The notes under the pieces were generated by a model. That model worked only from the letters and a program-made list of their open reading frames with translations, was not told the DNA's origin and made no database searches. A stretch of DNA of 34,859 bases, from the NCBI GenBank assembly GCA_031260295.1, contig JAIRKE010000058.1, positions 1-34,859 on the forward strand, written 5' to 3'. The DNA comes from Azonexus sp. GTDB lineage: Bacteria; Pseudomonadota; Gammaproteobacteria; Burkholderiales; Rhodocyclaceae. This document shows positions 17,830 through 30,174 of this stretch, one piece after another. Made by a program: the position numbers and the translations under genes. Within the stretch, counting starts at the first letter, position 1, and each line of letters begins with the position of its first letter.

Positions 17830-18615
17830 ATGAAACCCGTCCTCGTTTTCGACATCGAAACCATTCCCGACGTCGCCGGTCTGCGTCGGCTCAACGATCT
17901 GCCGGCCGAACTCTCCGATGCCGAGGTGGCCGAGCTGGCCTTTCAGCAGCGCCGGGCCAAAACCGGCAGTGATTTTCTGCAACTGCATTTGCAGCGGGTG
18001 GTTAGCATTTCCTGCGTTCTGCGTACCGGTGAGGGCTTCAAGGTGTGGTCGCTGGCCGAGCCGGAACTGGGCGAGGGGGCGATCATCCAGCGCTTTTTCG
18101 ACGGCATCGAGAAATTCACGCCGCAGATCGTGTCTTGGAATGGCGGCGGTTTCGATCTGCCGGTGCTGCATTACCGGGGCATGTTGCATGGCGTTTCAGC
18201 GCCGCGTTACTGGGATTTGGGTGATGGCGACTACGCCGATTCGCGCGACTTCAAATGGAATAATTACATCAGCCGCTACCACACCCGCCACCTCGATTTG
18301 ATGGATCTGCTGGCCTTATACAACCCACGCGCCAATGCGCCGCTCGATGATCTGGCCAAGCTGTTCGGCTTTCCCGGCAAGCTTGGCATGGATGGCGGCA
18401 AGGTATGGGAGGCCTGGCAGACGGGGCAGGCGGCGGCGATCCGCGATTATTGCGAGACCGACGTGGTCAATACCTATATGCTCTATAACCGCTTCCGCCG
18501 CCTGCGCGGCGAATTGACGGCGGCCGAGGAAGCGGCCGAAATCGACTTCGTCAAGGCGCAACTGGCCCGCATCGACGCGCCGCACTGGCGGGAGTTTCTC
18601 GCCGCCTGGCAGTGA
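17830..18615 (+). CDS. Predicted 3'-5' exonuclease, PolB-like exonuclease domain
   Basis: A stand-alone DEDD-type exonuclease of 261 residues, related to the proofreading domain of DNA polymerase B (DNA_pol_B_exo2 family). The first acidic pair is Asp8/Glu10 in VFDIETIPD. QIVSWNGGGFDLPVLHYRG carries the second Asp, and RDYCETDVVNTYMLYNRF carries the last Asp and the Tyr of the DEDDy type. The substrate and cellular role are not established for this family. It lies between hicBA and ppa with no overlap, so it may be its own unit. The ATG at 17830 starts right before the first catalytic strand, as in homologues. Confidence 0.88.
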   Translation: MKPVLVFDIETIPDVAGLRRLNDLPAELSDAEVAELAFQQRRAKTGSDFLQLHLQRVVSISCVLRTGEGFKVWSLAEPELGEGAIIQRFFDGIEKFTPQIVSWNGGGFDLPVLHYRGMLHGVSAPRYWDLGDGDYADSRDFKWNNYISRYHTRHLDLMDLLALYNPRANAPLDDLAKLFGFPGKLGMDGGKVWEAWQTGQAAAIRDYCETDVVNTYMLYNRFRRLRGELTAAEEAAEIDFVKAQLARIDAPHWREFLAAWQ

Positions 18616-18646
18616 CCACGGAGAGACTCAGCGTCCGGCGTGGCGG

Positions 18647-18652
18647 TATAAT
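18647..18652 (+). promoter_or_regulatory. Candidate -10 box for ppa
   Basis: TATAAT lies 35 bases before the ppa start. No good -35 hexamer is at the right distance, so the promoter is only a candidate. Confidence 0.4.
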
Positions 18653-18687
18653 CATTTGTTCCCCAACCCAGACACAGAGACTCGAAT

Positions 18688-19236
18688 ATGGCCCTCAATA
18701 GCGTTCCTTCCGGCAAATCCCTGCCCGATGATTTCAACGTCATCATCGAAATTTCCGCCCATGCGGAACCGGTCAAATACGAAGTCGACAAGGAAAGCGG
18801 GGCGATTTTCGTTGATCGTTTCATGTCCACTTCCATGAACTACCCCTGCAATTACGGCTACATCCCGCACACCATCGCCGGTGACGGCGACCCGGTCGAC
18901 GTGCTGGTCGTCGCGCCGTTTTCGTTGCAGCCGGGCGTCGTCGTCCGTTGCCGTCCGGTCGGCCAGTTGCAGATGACCGACGAAGGCGGCGCGGATGCCA
19001 AGGTGCTGGCCGTGCCAGTGGAAAAGCTGACGGTGTTGTACAAGGATGTGGAGTCGGTTGAAGATTTGCCCGAACTGCTGCGCCGGCAGATCGCTCACTT
19101 CTTCGAGCATTACAAGGATCTGGAACCCGGTAAATGGGTCAGAACTAGCGGCTGGGAAGGCGTCGACGCCGCCCGCAAGGAAATCATGGACGGCGTTCGG
19201 CGCTACAACGACGCCAAGGACAAGCCGAACTACTGA
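18688..19236 (+). CDS. ppa: Inorganic pyrophosphatase (family I)
   Basis: Cytoplasmic Mg-dependent enzyme that hydrolyses pyrophosphate and so pulls biosynthetic reactions forward. The 182 residues include [18 protein letters not shown], the conserved [20 protein letters not shown] with the metal-binding aspartates, and [15 protein letters not shown]. Length and motifs are typical of bacterial family I enzymes. It sits 12 bases before nadE, a biosynthetic enzyme that releases pyrophosphate, so joint transcription makes sense. Confidence 0.96.
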   Translation: MALNSVPSGKSLPDDFNVIIEISAHAEPVKYEVDKESGAIFVDRFMSTSMNYPCNYGYIPHTIAGDGDPVDVLVVAPFSLQPGVVVRCRPVGQLQMTDEGGADAKVLAVPVEKLTVLYKDVESVEDLPELLRRQIAHFFEHYKDLEPGKWVRTSGWEGVDAARKEIMDGVRRYNDAKDKPNY

Positions 19237-19248
19237 TCCAACGATCCC

Positions 19249-21226
<1,978 letters not shown>

Positions 21227-21244
21227 CGGCCGGAGGAGAAGGCC

Positions 21245-21598
21245 ATGGAACAACCGGGCGTGGCGGATGTCGCCGCTTGGCGCGAACAGTTGAAAGCTTT
21301 TCTCGGCAACGATGCGCAGCAGTATTACCCGAGCCGGCTCGAGGCTTCCTTTCCGCGCATTCTCGGCAAGATCGTCAGTATCTGGGGCAAGCCGGAACTG
21401 GATGCCTATTTCAACGAGCTGATGGTTACCGATCGTTCCGACCGCCAGGGTTTTCCCGACGACGTGGCGGTGGAAATTTTTCACCTCTCCAGCATCCATT
21501 CCGGCCTGCATCTGTCCGATAAAGACGGCGGCACCGGCTGGACCGGGATCCAGGATGCCGAGGTGTACCGCAAGGCGTTGCAGAAGGACGCCGAGTAG
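21245..21598 (+). CDS. Small protein of unknown function downstream of glnB
   Basis: I do not recognise this 117-residue protein. It has no signal peptide, membrane segment or Cys. It is acidic and mixed helical by eye, with conserved-looking stretches YYPSRLEASFPRILGKIVSI, WGKPELDAYFNELMV and SIHSGLHLSDKDGGTGWTG. A strong ribosome site (GGAGGAG) lies just before the ATG at 21245 and it begins 18 bases after glnB, so it is surely expressed with it. A link to nitrogen or NAD control is only guilt by association. Confidence 0.75.
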   Translation: MEQPGVADVAAWREQLKAFLGNDAQQYYPSRLEASFPRILGKIVSIWGKPELDAYFNELMVTDRSDRQGFPDDVAVEIFHLSSIHSGLHLSDKDGGTGWTGIQDAEVYRKALQKDAE

Positions 21599-21672
21599 CG
21601 GGGGTGCGATCTGACAACCCTCACCGCGCCGCAATGACAAATGCGGCATGCTGTCTGAATTCTATGGGCTGT

Positions 21673-21678
21673 TATAAT
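21673..21678 (+). promoter_or_regulatory. Candidate -10 box for the bacteriohemerythrin gene
   Basis: TATAAT lies 38 bases before the TTG start, in a local AT-rich patch. A -35 match at the expected spacing is poor (around 21650). Confidence 0.4.
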
Positions 21679-21716
21679 TCTGTTCGATTTATTATGTCTG
21701 GTTACAGGGGGGCATC

Positions 21717-22214
21717 TTGGCGATATTGAAGTGGAGTTCCGATCTGGATACGGGAATTGCCGAGATCGACAACCAGCATAAGCGCATCGTCGACTACATC
21801 AACCGGTTGTATAAATCGCAGAAAATGGGTAATCGCCAGGGCGTGGGCGAGGTGATTGAAGAAATGGTGGATTACACCGCCTCGCACTTCACCTTTGAGG
21901 AAGGCATGCTGGAAAGCGCCGGCTACGAGTTTACAAAAGCGCATAGGCGGGTGCATGAGCTATTCGTGCGCCGGGTGGTCGAGTTCAAAAATCGCTTCAA
22001 CGCTGGCGAGGATGTTATCGACGAGCTACTTACCCTCCTTTCGCGCTGGTTGTTTTCTCATATTCGCAGCGAGGATCACGCCTACGTCGACAGTGTGCAT
22101 GCCTACCTGCGGACGAAGCGGGGCTACAAGGACAAGATGGGAGACGACATGCTGCACGAACTGGAGGAGCGGTCGAAGAAGAAGGGGCTGTTGGCTCGCC
22201 TGTTTGGGCGCTGA
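21717..22214 (+). CDS. Bacteriohemerythrin
   Basis: A 165-residue single-domain hemerythrin that binds O2 at a non-heme di-iron site. All seven ligands can be placed: His21 (IDNQHKRIVDYIN), His57 and Glu61 (SHFTFEE), His76 and His80 (KAHRRVHEL), His115 and Asp120 (SHIRSEDHAY). A basic tail (ERSKKKGLLARLFGR) follows the domain. The TTG start at 21717 is supported by AGGGGGG six bases upstream; no in-frame ATG gives a complete domain. Family roles are O2 storage, delivery to oxygenases or oxidases, or O2 sensing in microaerobic bacteria. It appears to be a single-gene unit. Confidence 0.93.
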   Translation: MAILKWSSDLDTGIAEIDNQHKRIVDYINRLYKSQKMGNRQGVGEVIEEMVDYTASHFTFEEGMLESAGYEFTKAHRRVHELFVRRVVEFKNRFNAGEDVIDELLTLLSRWLFSHIRSEDHAYVDSVHAYLRTKRGYKDKMGDDMLHELEERSKKKGLLARLFGR

Positions 22215-22259
22215 GCCGGCAAAGGCCGCGTTAACATGGAATGATCATCAGGGGGCAGA

Positions 22260-22982
22260 ATGAACAGCATCGCTCGTTGCAGCATGGTTTTGCCCGCGTC
22301 GGTTCTTGCGGTTGGCATAGCGGCTGCCGGTTATTTCATAGGTCATACGCTTTACAAAGCCAAAGTGGGGATCAACGTCGCGGAGGTCAAAGGGCTTGCC
22401 GAAAGGCGTGTCGAAGCGGATCGCGCCTATTGGAAAATCCAGTACACGGTTTCGGGGTCAGGGGGAGCTCAAGTCTCGAAACTGTATGAAAAGTCAGAGG
22501 CCGATCAGGCGCAGATTGTCCAGTTACTCATCGATAGCGGCTTTGACAAGTCGGAGGTTTCTCCGGGCGTCATCGACTATCACAAGAGAGAGCTTCGTGA
22601 CAACGATCAGAAGCTCGTTGAAGAAAAGTACCTTCTGGTCGGATCAATCGAGGTGGAAACGGACAAGGTTCGTCTTGTGGCGGACGTGCGAGCCAAGCTT
22701 AACAAGCTGATCGCGCAAGGGCTCGACATCCAGAACAACCCGCCCGCCTATCACTTCACCCAACTCAATGCGATCAAGCCCGAGATGGTCAAGGAAGCCA
22801 CGACCAACGCCCGCATCGCGGCGACTGAATTCGCGGCCGATGCCGGCGTCAAGGTGGGTGGAATCCAGAATGCGCAGCAGGGCGGTTTCAATATCCGTGA
22901 TGTCGGCGAAGAGTATGGAGACACGAGGACTCTGGAAAAAGACGTCCGGGTGGTTACCACGATTACCTTCTATCTCGATTGA
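22260..22982 (+). CDS. SIMPL-domain (DUF541) envelope protein
   Basis: A 240-residue protein with an N-terminal hydrophobic anchor (about residues 8-30, VLPASVLAVGIAAAGYFIGH) and one SIMPL domain: VKGLAERRVEADRAYWKIQY, the YEKSEADQAQIVQLLIDSGF helix, and the C-terminal ATEFAADAGVKVGGIQNAQQ and DVRVVTTITFYLD. The family is periplasmic or outer-membrane associated (E. coli YggE is a member linked to oxidative stress), with no defined reaction. It follows the bacteriohemerythrin by 45 bases. Confidence 0.88.
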   Translation: MNSIARCSMVLPASVLAVGIAAAGYFIGHTLYKAKVGINVAEVKGLAERRVEADRAYWKIQYTVSGSGGAQVSKLYEKSEADQAQIVQLLIDSGFDKSEVSPGVIDYHKRELRDNDQKLVEEKYLLVGSIEVETDKVRLVADVRAKLNKLIAQGLDIQNNPPAYHFTQLNAIKPEMVKEATTNARIAATEFAADAGVKVGGIQNAQQGGFNIRDVGEEYGDTRTLEKDVRVVTTITFYLD

Positions 22983-22990
22983 AGCTTTTC

Positions 22991-23029
22991 CGGCCCGATG
23001 TCGCGCGGCCAGCTTTGCTGGCCGGGCCG
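22991..23029 (+). terminator. Nested hairpin between the SIMPL and DUF4139 genes
   Basis: CGGCCAG and CTGGCCG pair perfectly around CTTTG (23006-23024), inside an outer CGGCCC/GGGCCG pair. It sits right after the SIMPL gene stop but has no T tract, so termination is uncertain. Confidence 0.4.
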
Positions 23030-23062
23030 AGCGTTTCCGGTTTTCCATGAAAGGGTTTTTCG

Positions 23063-24499
23063 ATGCCAAGCTGCCGTATTCTCCCGCTCCTGATCGTCGC
23101 CGCTTTCGCTGCGCCCGCCCATGCCGAAGAAATACGCAGTACGCTGGACGACCAGCAAAGCGTCGCGGTAACGATCTACAACCAGGATCTCGCGCTCATC
23201 AAGGATCAGCGCAAAGTCACGCTGGGTGGCGGCGCGAATGCGCTGGCCTTCCGCGACGTGAGCGCGAAAATGCGTCCGGAAACCGCGCTGCTGCGCAGCT
23301 TGAGCCAGCCCGGCAAACTCGCGGTGGTCGAGCAGAATTTCGATTTCGATTTGCTGACGCCGCAAAAACTGCTGGAGAAATATGTCGGCAAAGCCGTGGG
23401 CATCGTGAAAACGCACCCGACCACGGGCGCCGAAACCACGGAACAGGCGCAAGTGCTGGCCGCCAATAACGGCGTGGTGCTGAAGATCGGCGACCACATC
23501 GAAACCGGTGTTCCCGGCCGCATCGTTTACAGCGATGTCCCGCCCAACCTGCGCGACCGCCCGACGCTGGCGATGCTGCTCAACAACAGCGGCGCGAACC
23601 AGCAGGACGTGGAACTCAGCTATCTCTCCGGCGGCCTGGGCTGGAAGGCCGACTACGTGGCCGAACTGAATGCGGCGGACGACAAACTCGATCTTTCCGG
23701 CTGGGTGACGCTGACCAACACCAGCGGTGCCACGTACCGCAACGCCAAACTGCAACTGGTGGCCGGTGACGTGAATCGCGTGCGAGATGAAATCCGCTTC
23801 GCAGCGAGAGAGATGAGAGCGATGGTGCCTGCTCCGGCAGCCGCGCCGGCGCCCATGGCCGAAGAATCACTGCTCGAATACCACCTCTACACGCTGGATC
23901 GACCCACCACCATCGGTGAAAACCAGACCAAGCAAGTGGCGCTGCTCTCGGCGAGCCAGGTGCCGGCACGCAAGGAGCTGCTGCTGCAAGGCCGGGATTA
24001 TTACTACGCTTCCAGCTATGGCGATCTCGGGCAGAAAATGAAGGTCGCCGTTTATATCGAATTCGACAACAAGGAAAGCGCCCGTCTCGGGATGCCGCTG
24101 CCCAAGGGCGTGATCCGCGTTTACAAAAAGGACGGCGCGGGCAACGCGCAATTCGTCGGCGAGGACCGTATCGACCACACGCCCAAGAACGAAAAAATCC
24201 GTCTCAAACTGGGCGAATCCTTCGACGTGACGGCGGACAAGAAACAGACCGATTTCAAGAGACTGCCCAACCCGGCCAAGGGCAACGCCTTGTTCGAGAG
24301 CGCCTACGAAATCGTGCTCAAGAATGCCCGCAAGGAAGCCGTCACCGTCACGGTGCAAGAACCCATCCCCGCCGACTGGAAGATGCTGAATGCCAGCCAT
24401 CCGCATGAGAAAGCGACGAGCAATACGGCGGTCTGGAAAATCGCCGTACCGGCGGAAGGGAAAACCACGCAGACCTATCGCGTGCAGGTGAAATACTGA
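23063..24499 (+). CDS. DUF4139-domain periplasmic protein
   Basis: A 478-residue protein with a clear signal peptide (ILPLLIVAAFAAPAHAEE, cleavage probably after AHA). The mature part shows VAVTIYNQDLALIKDQRKV near its N-terminus, the LSYLSGGLGWKADYVAELNA motif of DUF4139 proteins, and a beta-rich C-terminus ending in TQTYRVQVKY. DUF4139 proteins form a large family of mainly beta-sheet structure with no known reaction. An alanine/proline linker lies around residues 255-270 (PAPAAAPAPMAEE). The gene stands alone between a hairpin upstream and a palindromic repeat downstream. Confidence 0.88.
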   Translation: MPSCRILPLLIVAAFAAPAHAEEIRSTLDDQQSVAVTIYNQDLALIKDQRKVTLGGGANALAFRDVSAKMRPETALLRSLSQPGKLAVVEQNFDFDLLTPQKLLEKYVGKAVGIVKTHPTTGAETTEQAQVLAANNGVVLKIGDHIETGVPGRIVYSDVPPNLRDRPTLAMLLNNSGANQQDVELSYLSGGLGWKADYVAELNAADDKLDLSGWVTLTNTSGATYRNAKLQLVAGDVNRVRDEIRFAAREMRAMVPAPAAAPAPMAEESLLEYHLYTLDRPTTIGENQTKQVALLSASQVPARKELLLQGRDYYYASSYGDLGQKMKVAVYIEFDNKESARLGMPLPKGVIRVYKKDGAGNAQFVGEDRIDHTPKNEKIRLKLGESFDVTADKKQTDFKRLPNPAKGNALFESAYEIVLKNARKEAVTVTVQEPIPADWKMLNASHPHEKATSNTAVWKIAVPAEGKTTQTYRVQVKY

Positions 24500-24539
24500 T
24501 GCGTTGCCACGGGGCATCCCCGCAACTTCGGCGCAGATA

Positions 24540-24699
24540 GGGAAGCTCTGAACAACCCCTCACGGCTGTCGCATCCCGGCTTCGGGTGGTCTGCGGCGTT
24601 GCAAATGCTCGCCATAGCACCGCTATGGCTGCGCTTTGCGCCTCGCATCCCATCCCGAATCCAGGCGCGACAACTCGCGGGAGCTATTCAGAGATTCCC
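24540..24699. repeat. 160-bp palindromic element with terminal inverted repeats (MITE-like)
   Basis: The ends are GGGAAGCTCTGAA (24540-24552) and TTCAGAGATTCCC (24687-24699), inverted repeats matching at 12 of 13 positions. The whole interval folds back on itself: both arms read about 70% complementary by hand alignment, meeting at GCCATAG/CTATGGC around 24611-24629. No gene is inside and no flanking duplication is evident. It fits a miniature inverted-repeat element or a large REP-like repeat. It fills the 233-base gap between the DUF4139 gene and the minus-strand Smr gene, where its hairpin could also serve as a bidirectional terminator. Confidence 0.75.
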
Positions 24700-24732
24700 C
24701 AGGTTTTCGTATTTCGTGCGGGAATATTGAGG

Positions 24733-25284
24733 CTACGCCGCCCTGGGTTTTTTGCCGGCGCGTAGCAGCACGATCAGCGCCCCTTCGCCGCCATCGTGCG
24801 GCCGGGCTTGGCAGTAAGCGAGCACTTCGTCACGCTGGGCCAGCCAGCCGCGCACCAGTTGGCGCAGGACCGAAGTCTTTTGCGGCGAGCGCAGCCCTTT
24901 ACCGTGCACCACCCGCACGCAGCGCAAGCCGTGTTGCAGCGCCTCAGCCAGGAAGCTGCCGAGCAACTGGCGGGCACTGTCGCGGTTGAGGCCGTGTAGG
25001 TCGATCTCGTCCTGGACCACCCAGCGGCCACGGCGCAAGTCGCGCAATACGCTGGCGGCCAAGCCGGCACGCAGATAATGCGGTTCGTCGCCGCCTTCGA
25101 GCCGGTCCTGCAGGCCGATCGCCCCGTGCAGGCTTTCCCGTAGTGCCGCCTGTTCGTCGGCCAAGTGTTGCAACGGCCGTGGCGGCGGCGGATGCGGCTG
25201 GCGCTGGATACGGCCGGAGTCGGGCAGCGGCCGGCTGCCGGCCACTGCCGCATGGAAGGCGGCCAGGTCGTCCGGGTCGATCAC
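24733..25284 (-). CDS. Smr-domain protein (Smr/MutS2 C-terminal type)
   Basis: About 183 residues with a C-terminal Smr domain: EIDLHGLNRDSARQLLGSFL, VRVVHGKGLRS and the late ARPHDGGEGALIVLLR. The DLHG and HGKG motifs define the family, members of which are DNA or RNA nicking nucleases. The N-terminal part (DPDDLAAFHAAVAGSRPLP and a proline-rich linker) resembles small proteobacterial Smr proteins such as YdaL/SmrA. The start is uncertain: GTG at 25284 is chosen to avoid overlap with trxB, a CTG at 25302 is possible, and an ATG at 25368 would lie inside trxB. It follows trxB by 14 bases and is likely co-transcribed. Confidence 0.87.
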   Translation of the reverse strand: MIDPDDLAAFHAAVAGSRPLPDSGRIQRQPHPPPPRPLQHLADEQAALRESLHGAIGLQDRLEGGDEPHYLRAGLAASVLRDLRRGRWVVQDEIDLHGLNRDSARQLLGSFLAEALQHGLRCVRVVHGKGLRSPQKTSVLRQLVRGWLAQRDEVLAYCQARPHDGGEGALIVLLRAGKKPRAA

Positions 25285-25298
25285 GCCGCGCCGGGGAG

Positions 25299-26290
<992 letters not shown>

Positions 26291-26348
26291 GCCTTGCCGC
26301 GGCACCCGTGGTTTTCTCCACCTTGCCGCTTCGTCTACGAAAGCGGTT

Positions 26349-26354
26349 TATAAT
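26349..26354 (+). promoter_or_regulatory. Candidate -10 box for the regulator-ftsK-lolA operon
   Basis: TATAAT lies 32 bases before the regulator start. The best -35-like match, TTGCCG at 26323-26328, is 20 bases away, longer than ideal, which is compatible with activator dependence or with a weak promoter. Confidence 0.45.
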
Positions 26355-26386
26355 TAATTCATAACCCCATGAACGGAAAATGATTT

Positions 26387-27045
26387 ATGCCGACGAATCA
26401 ATATGGCTTGAGCCTGGTCGTGCTGCGCAATGTGCCGCTGTTTTCCGGGCTGAGCGAATTTGAACTGGAAAAGCTATCCAAGGTGTGCGGCCGCCGCCGC
26501 GTCGAGCGCGGCGCTTTCGTGGTGCGCGCTGGGGAAGCGACCGATTTCCTCTATATTCTGCTCACCGGCCGCGCCAAGGTGACCAATACCGATGAGGAAG
26601 GGCGCGAGATCATTCTCGCCTGGCTTGGTCCGGGTGAGTCGTTCGGTGAAATGGGCCTGATCGACGGCAGTTCGCGTTCAGCTAGCGTCGTCGCCAGCGA
26701 GCCCTGCGAATTGCTGGTGCTCGGCAAGGACGCCTTCCAGCGCTGCCTGCAGGACAATTTCCTGGTCGCCCAGAGGCTGATGCAGATTCTCGTCCGCCGC
26801 CTGCGCGAGGCCGATCGCAAGATCGAGAGCCTGGCTCTGCTCGATGTCTACGGCCGGGTTGCCCGCCTGCTGCTCGACGTGTCGGTCGTGGAGGAGGGCC
26901 GGCGTGTGGTCAAGAAGAAAATCTCGAAGCAGGATATGGCGCGCATGATCGGCGCCTCGCGCGAAATGGTCAGCAAGGTCATGCGCGATCTCGAACTGAG
27001 CGGCTACATTGCTACCGAGGGCGACCTGGTGGTGATCCTGGGTTC

Positions 27046-27049
<4 letters not shown>
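26387..27049 (+). CDS. Crp/Fnr-family transcriptional regulator
   Basis: A 220-residue regulator. The cyclic-nucleotide-binding fold covers about residues 14-130: [17 protein letters not shown], then the phosphate-binding cassette [19 protein letters not shown], which keeps the Glu and Arg-Ser of cAMP-binding CRP. The C-terminal winged helix-turn-helix is in [20 protein letters not shown] (about residues 184-203). The N-terminal cysteine cluster of Fnr is absent, so direct O2 sensing by an iron-sulfur cluster is not expected. The ligand could be cAMP or another nucleotide. The stop overlaps ftsK by four bases, tying it to the cell-division gene; trxB is divergent. Autoregulation is likely but unproven. 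Confidence 0.91.
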
Positions 27050-29354
<2,305 letters not shown>

Positions 29355-29358
<4 letters not shown>

Positions 29359-29975
29359 AACGACTGATCACGTGCGGCACTGCGGCGCTGCTCGCCGTTC
29401 TGCCGCTGTTCGCCGAGGCTGGCGCGGTGGACCGCCTACACCGCTTTCTGGCCGGCACCAAGACGCTGAAGGCCGAGTTCGCGCAGGTGGTAGTCGCCCA
29501 GGGCGGGCGCAAGCCGCAACAGTCCTCCGGCTTGGTCAGCATCGCCCGGCCCGGCAAGCTGCGCTGGGAAATCGTCAAACCCTACCCGCAACTGGTGGTC
29601 GGCGATGGCGAGAAAGTCTGGATCTACGACAGTGAATTGCAGCAGGTCACGGTGCGCCAAGTCGGCCAAGCCATTGGCGGCTCGCCGGCGGCCTTGCTTT
29701 CCGGCAGCAACGACCTGGAGCGCAATTTCACCCTGAGCGAAGCTGGCGAGCGCGACGGGCTGCTCTGGGTCGACGCCGTGCCGAAAGCCGGCGACAGCGG
29801 TTTTGAACTCGTGCGCCTCGGCTTTGCTGGCGACGATCTGAAAGCCATGGAATTGCGCGACAGTTTCGGGCAGACAACGCTGATCCGCTTCTCGGCCCTG
29901 GAGCGCAACCCGGCGTTGCCGGCGGCAACCTTCCGCTTTGTGCCGCCGGAGGGGGTTGATGTGGTGGGGGAATGA
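29355..29975 (+). CDS. lolA: Outer-membrane lipoprotein carrier protein LolA
   Basis: Periplasmic chaperone that takes lipoproteins from LolCDE and hands them to LolB. Signal peptide at residues 1 to about 22 ([20 protein letters not shown]). The mature part has the LolA pattern: [55 protein letters not shown] and the C-terminal [12 protein letters not shown]. The length of 206 is normal. The start overlaps the ftsK stop by four bases, and ftsK-lolA pairing is widespread. The usual next gene, rarA, does not follow here. Confidence 0.94.
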
Positions 29976-30000
29976 CCCATACGCGCCAACCCTGGAAAAG

Positions 30001-30038
30001 CAAAAGCGATGCTTTTGGTGATTCGTCGGCACGAATCA
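30001..30038 (+). terminator. Two tandem short hairpins after lolA
   Basis: CAAAAGC/GCTTTTG (30001-30017, three-base loop) is followed at once by TGATTCGT/ACGAATCA (30019-30038, CGGC loop). Both stems are perfect. Neither has a clear T run, so this may be a factor-assisted terminator or mRNA 3' stabiliser. The rest of the 199-base gap shows nothing I can name. Confidence 0.4.
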
Positions 30039-30174
30039 ACGGATTAAATTTCGTACATGCTGACCCCGATGGCACTTTTGCACACGCTCCGTTGCATCAT
30101 GCCGCGCGTGGATTCCCCGGCTACGCTTCGCGCTGCGCGGAATGACATCCTCTGCTCAATCTTCAATAGCTTGA

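Noticed and set aside
22991-23029. The nested GC hairpin as a riboswitch for the DUF4139 gene
   Set aside because: It is a simple nested stem with no conserved aptamer features; a terminator-like or mRNA-end role is simpler.
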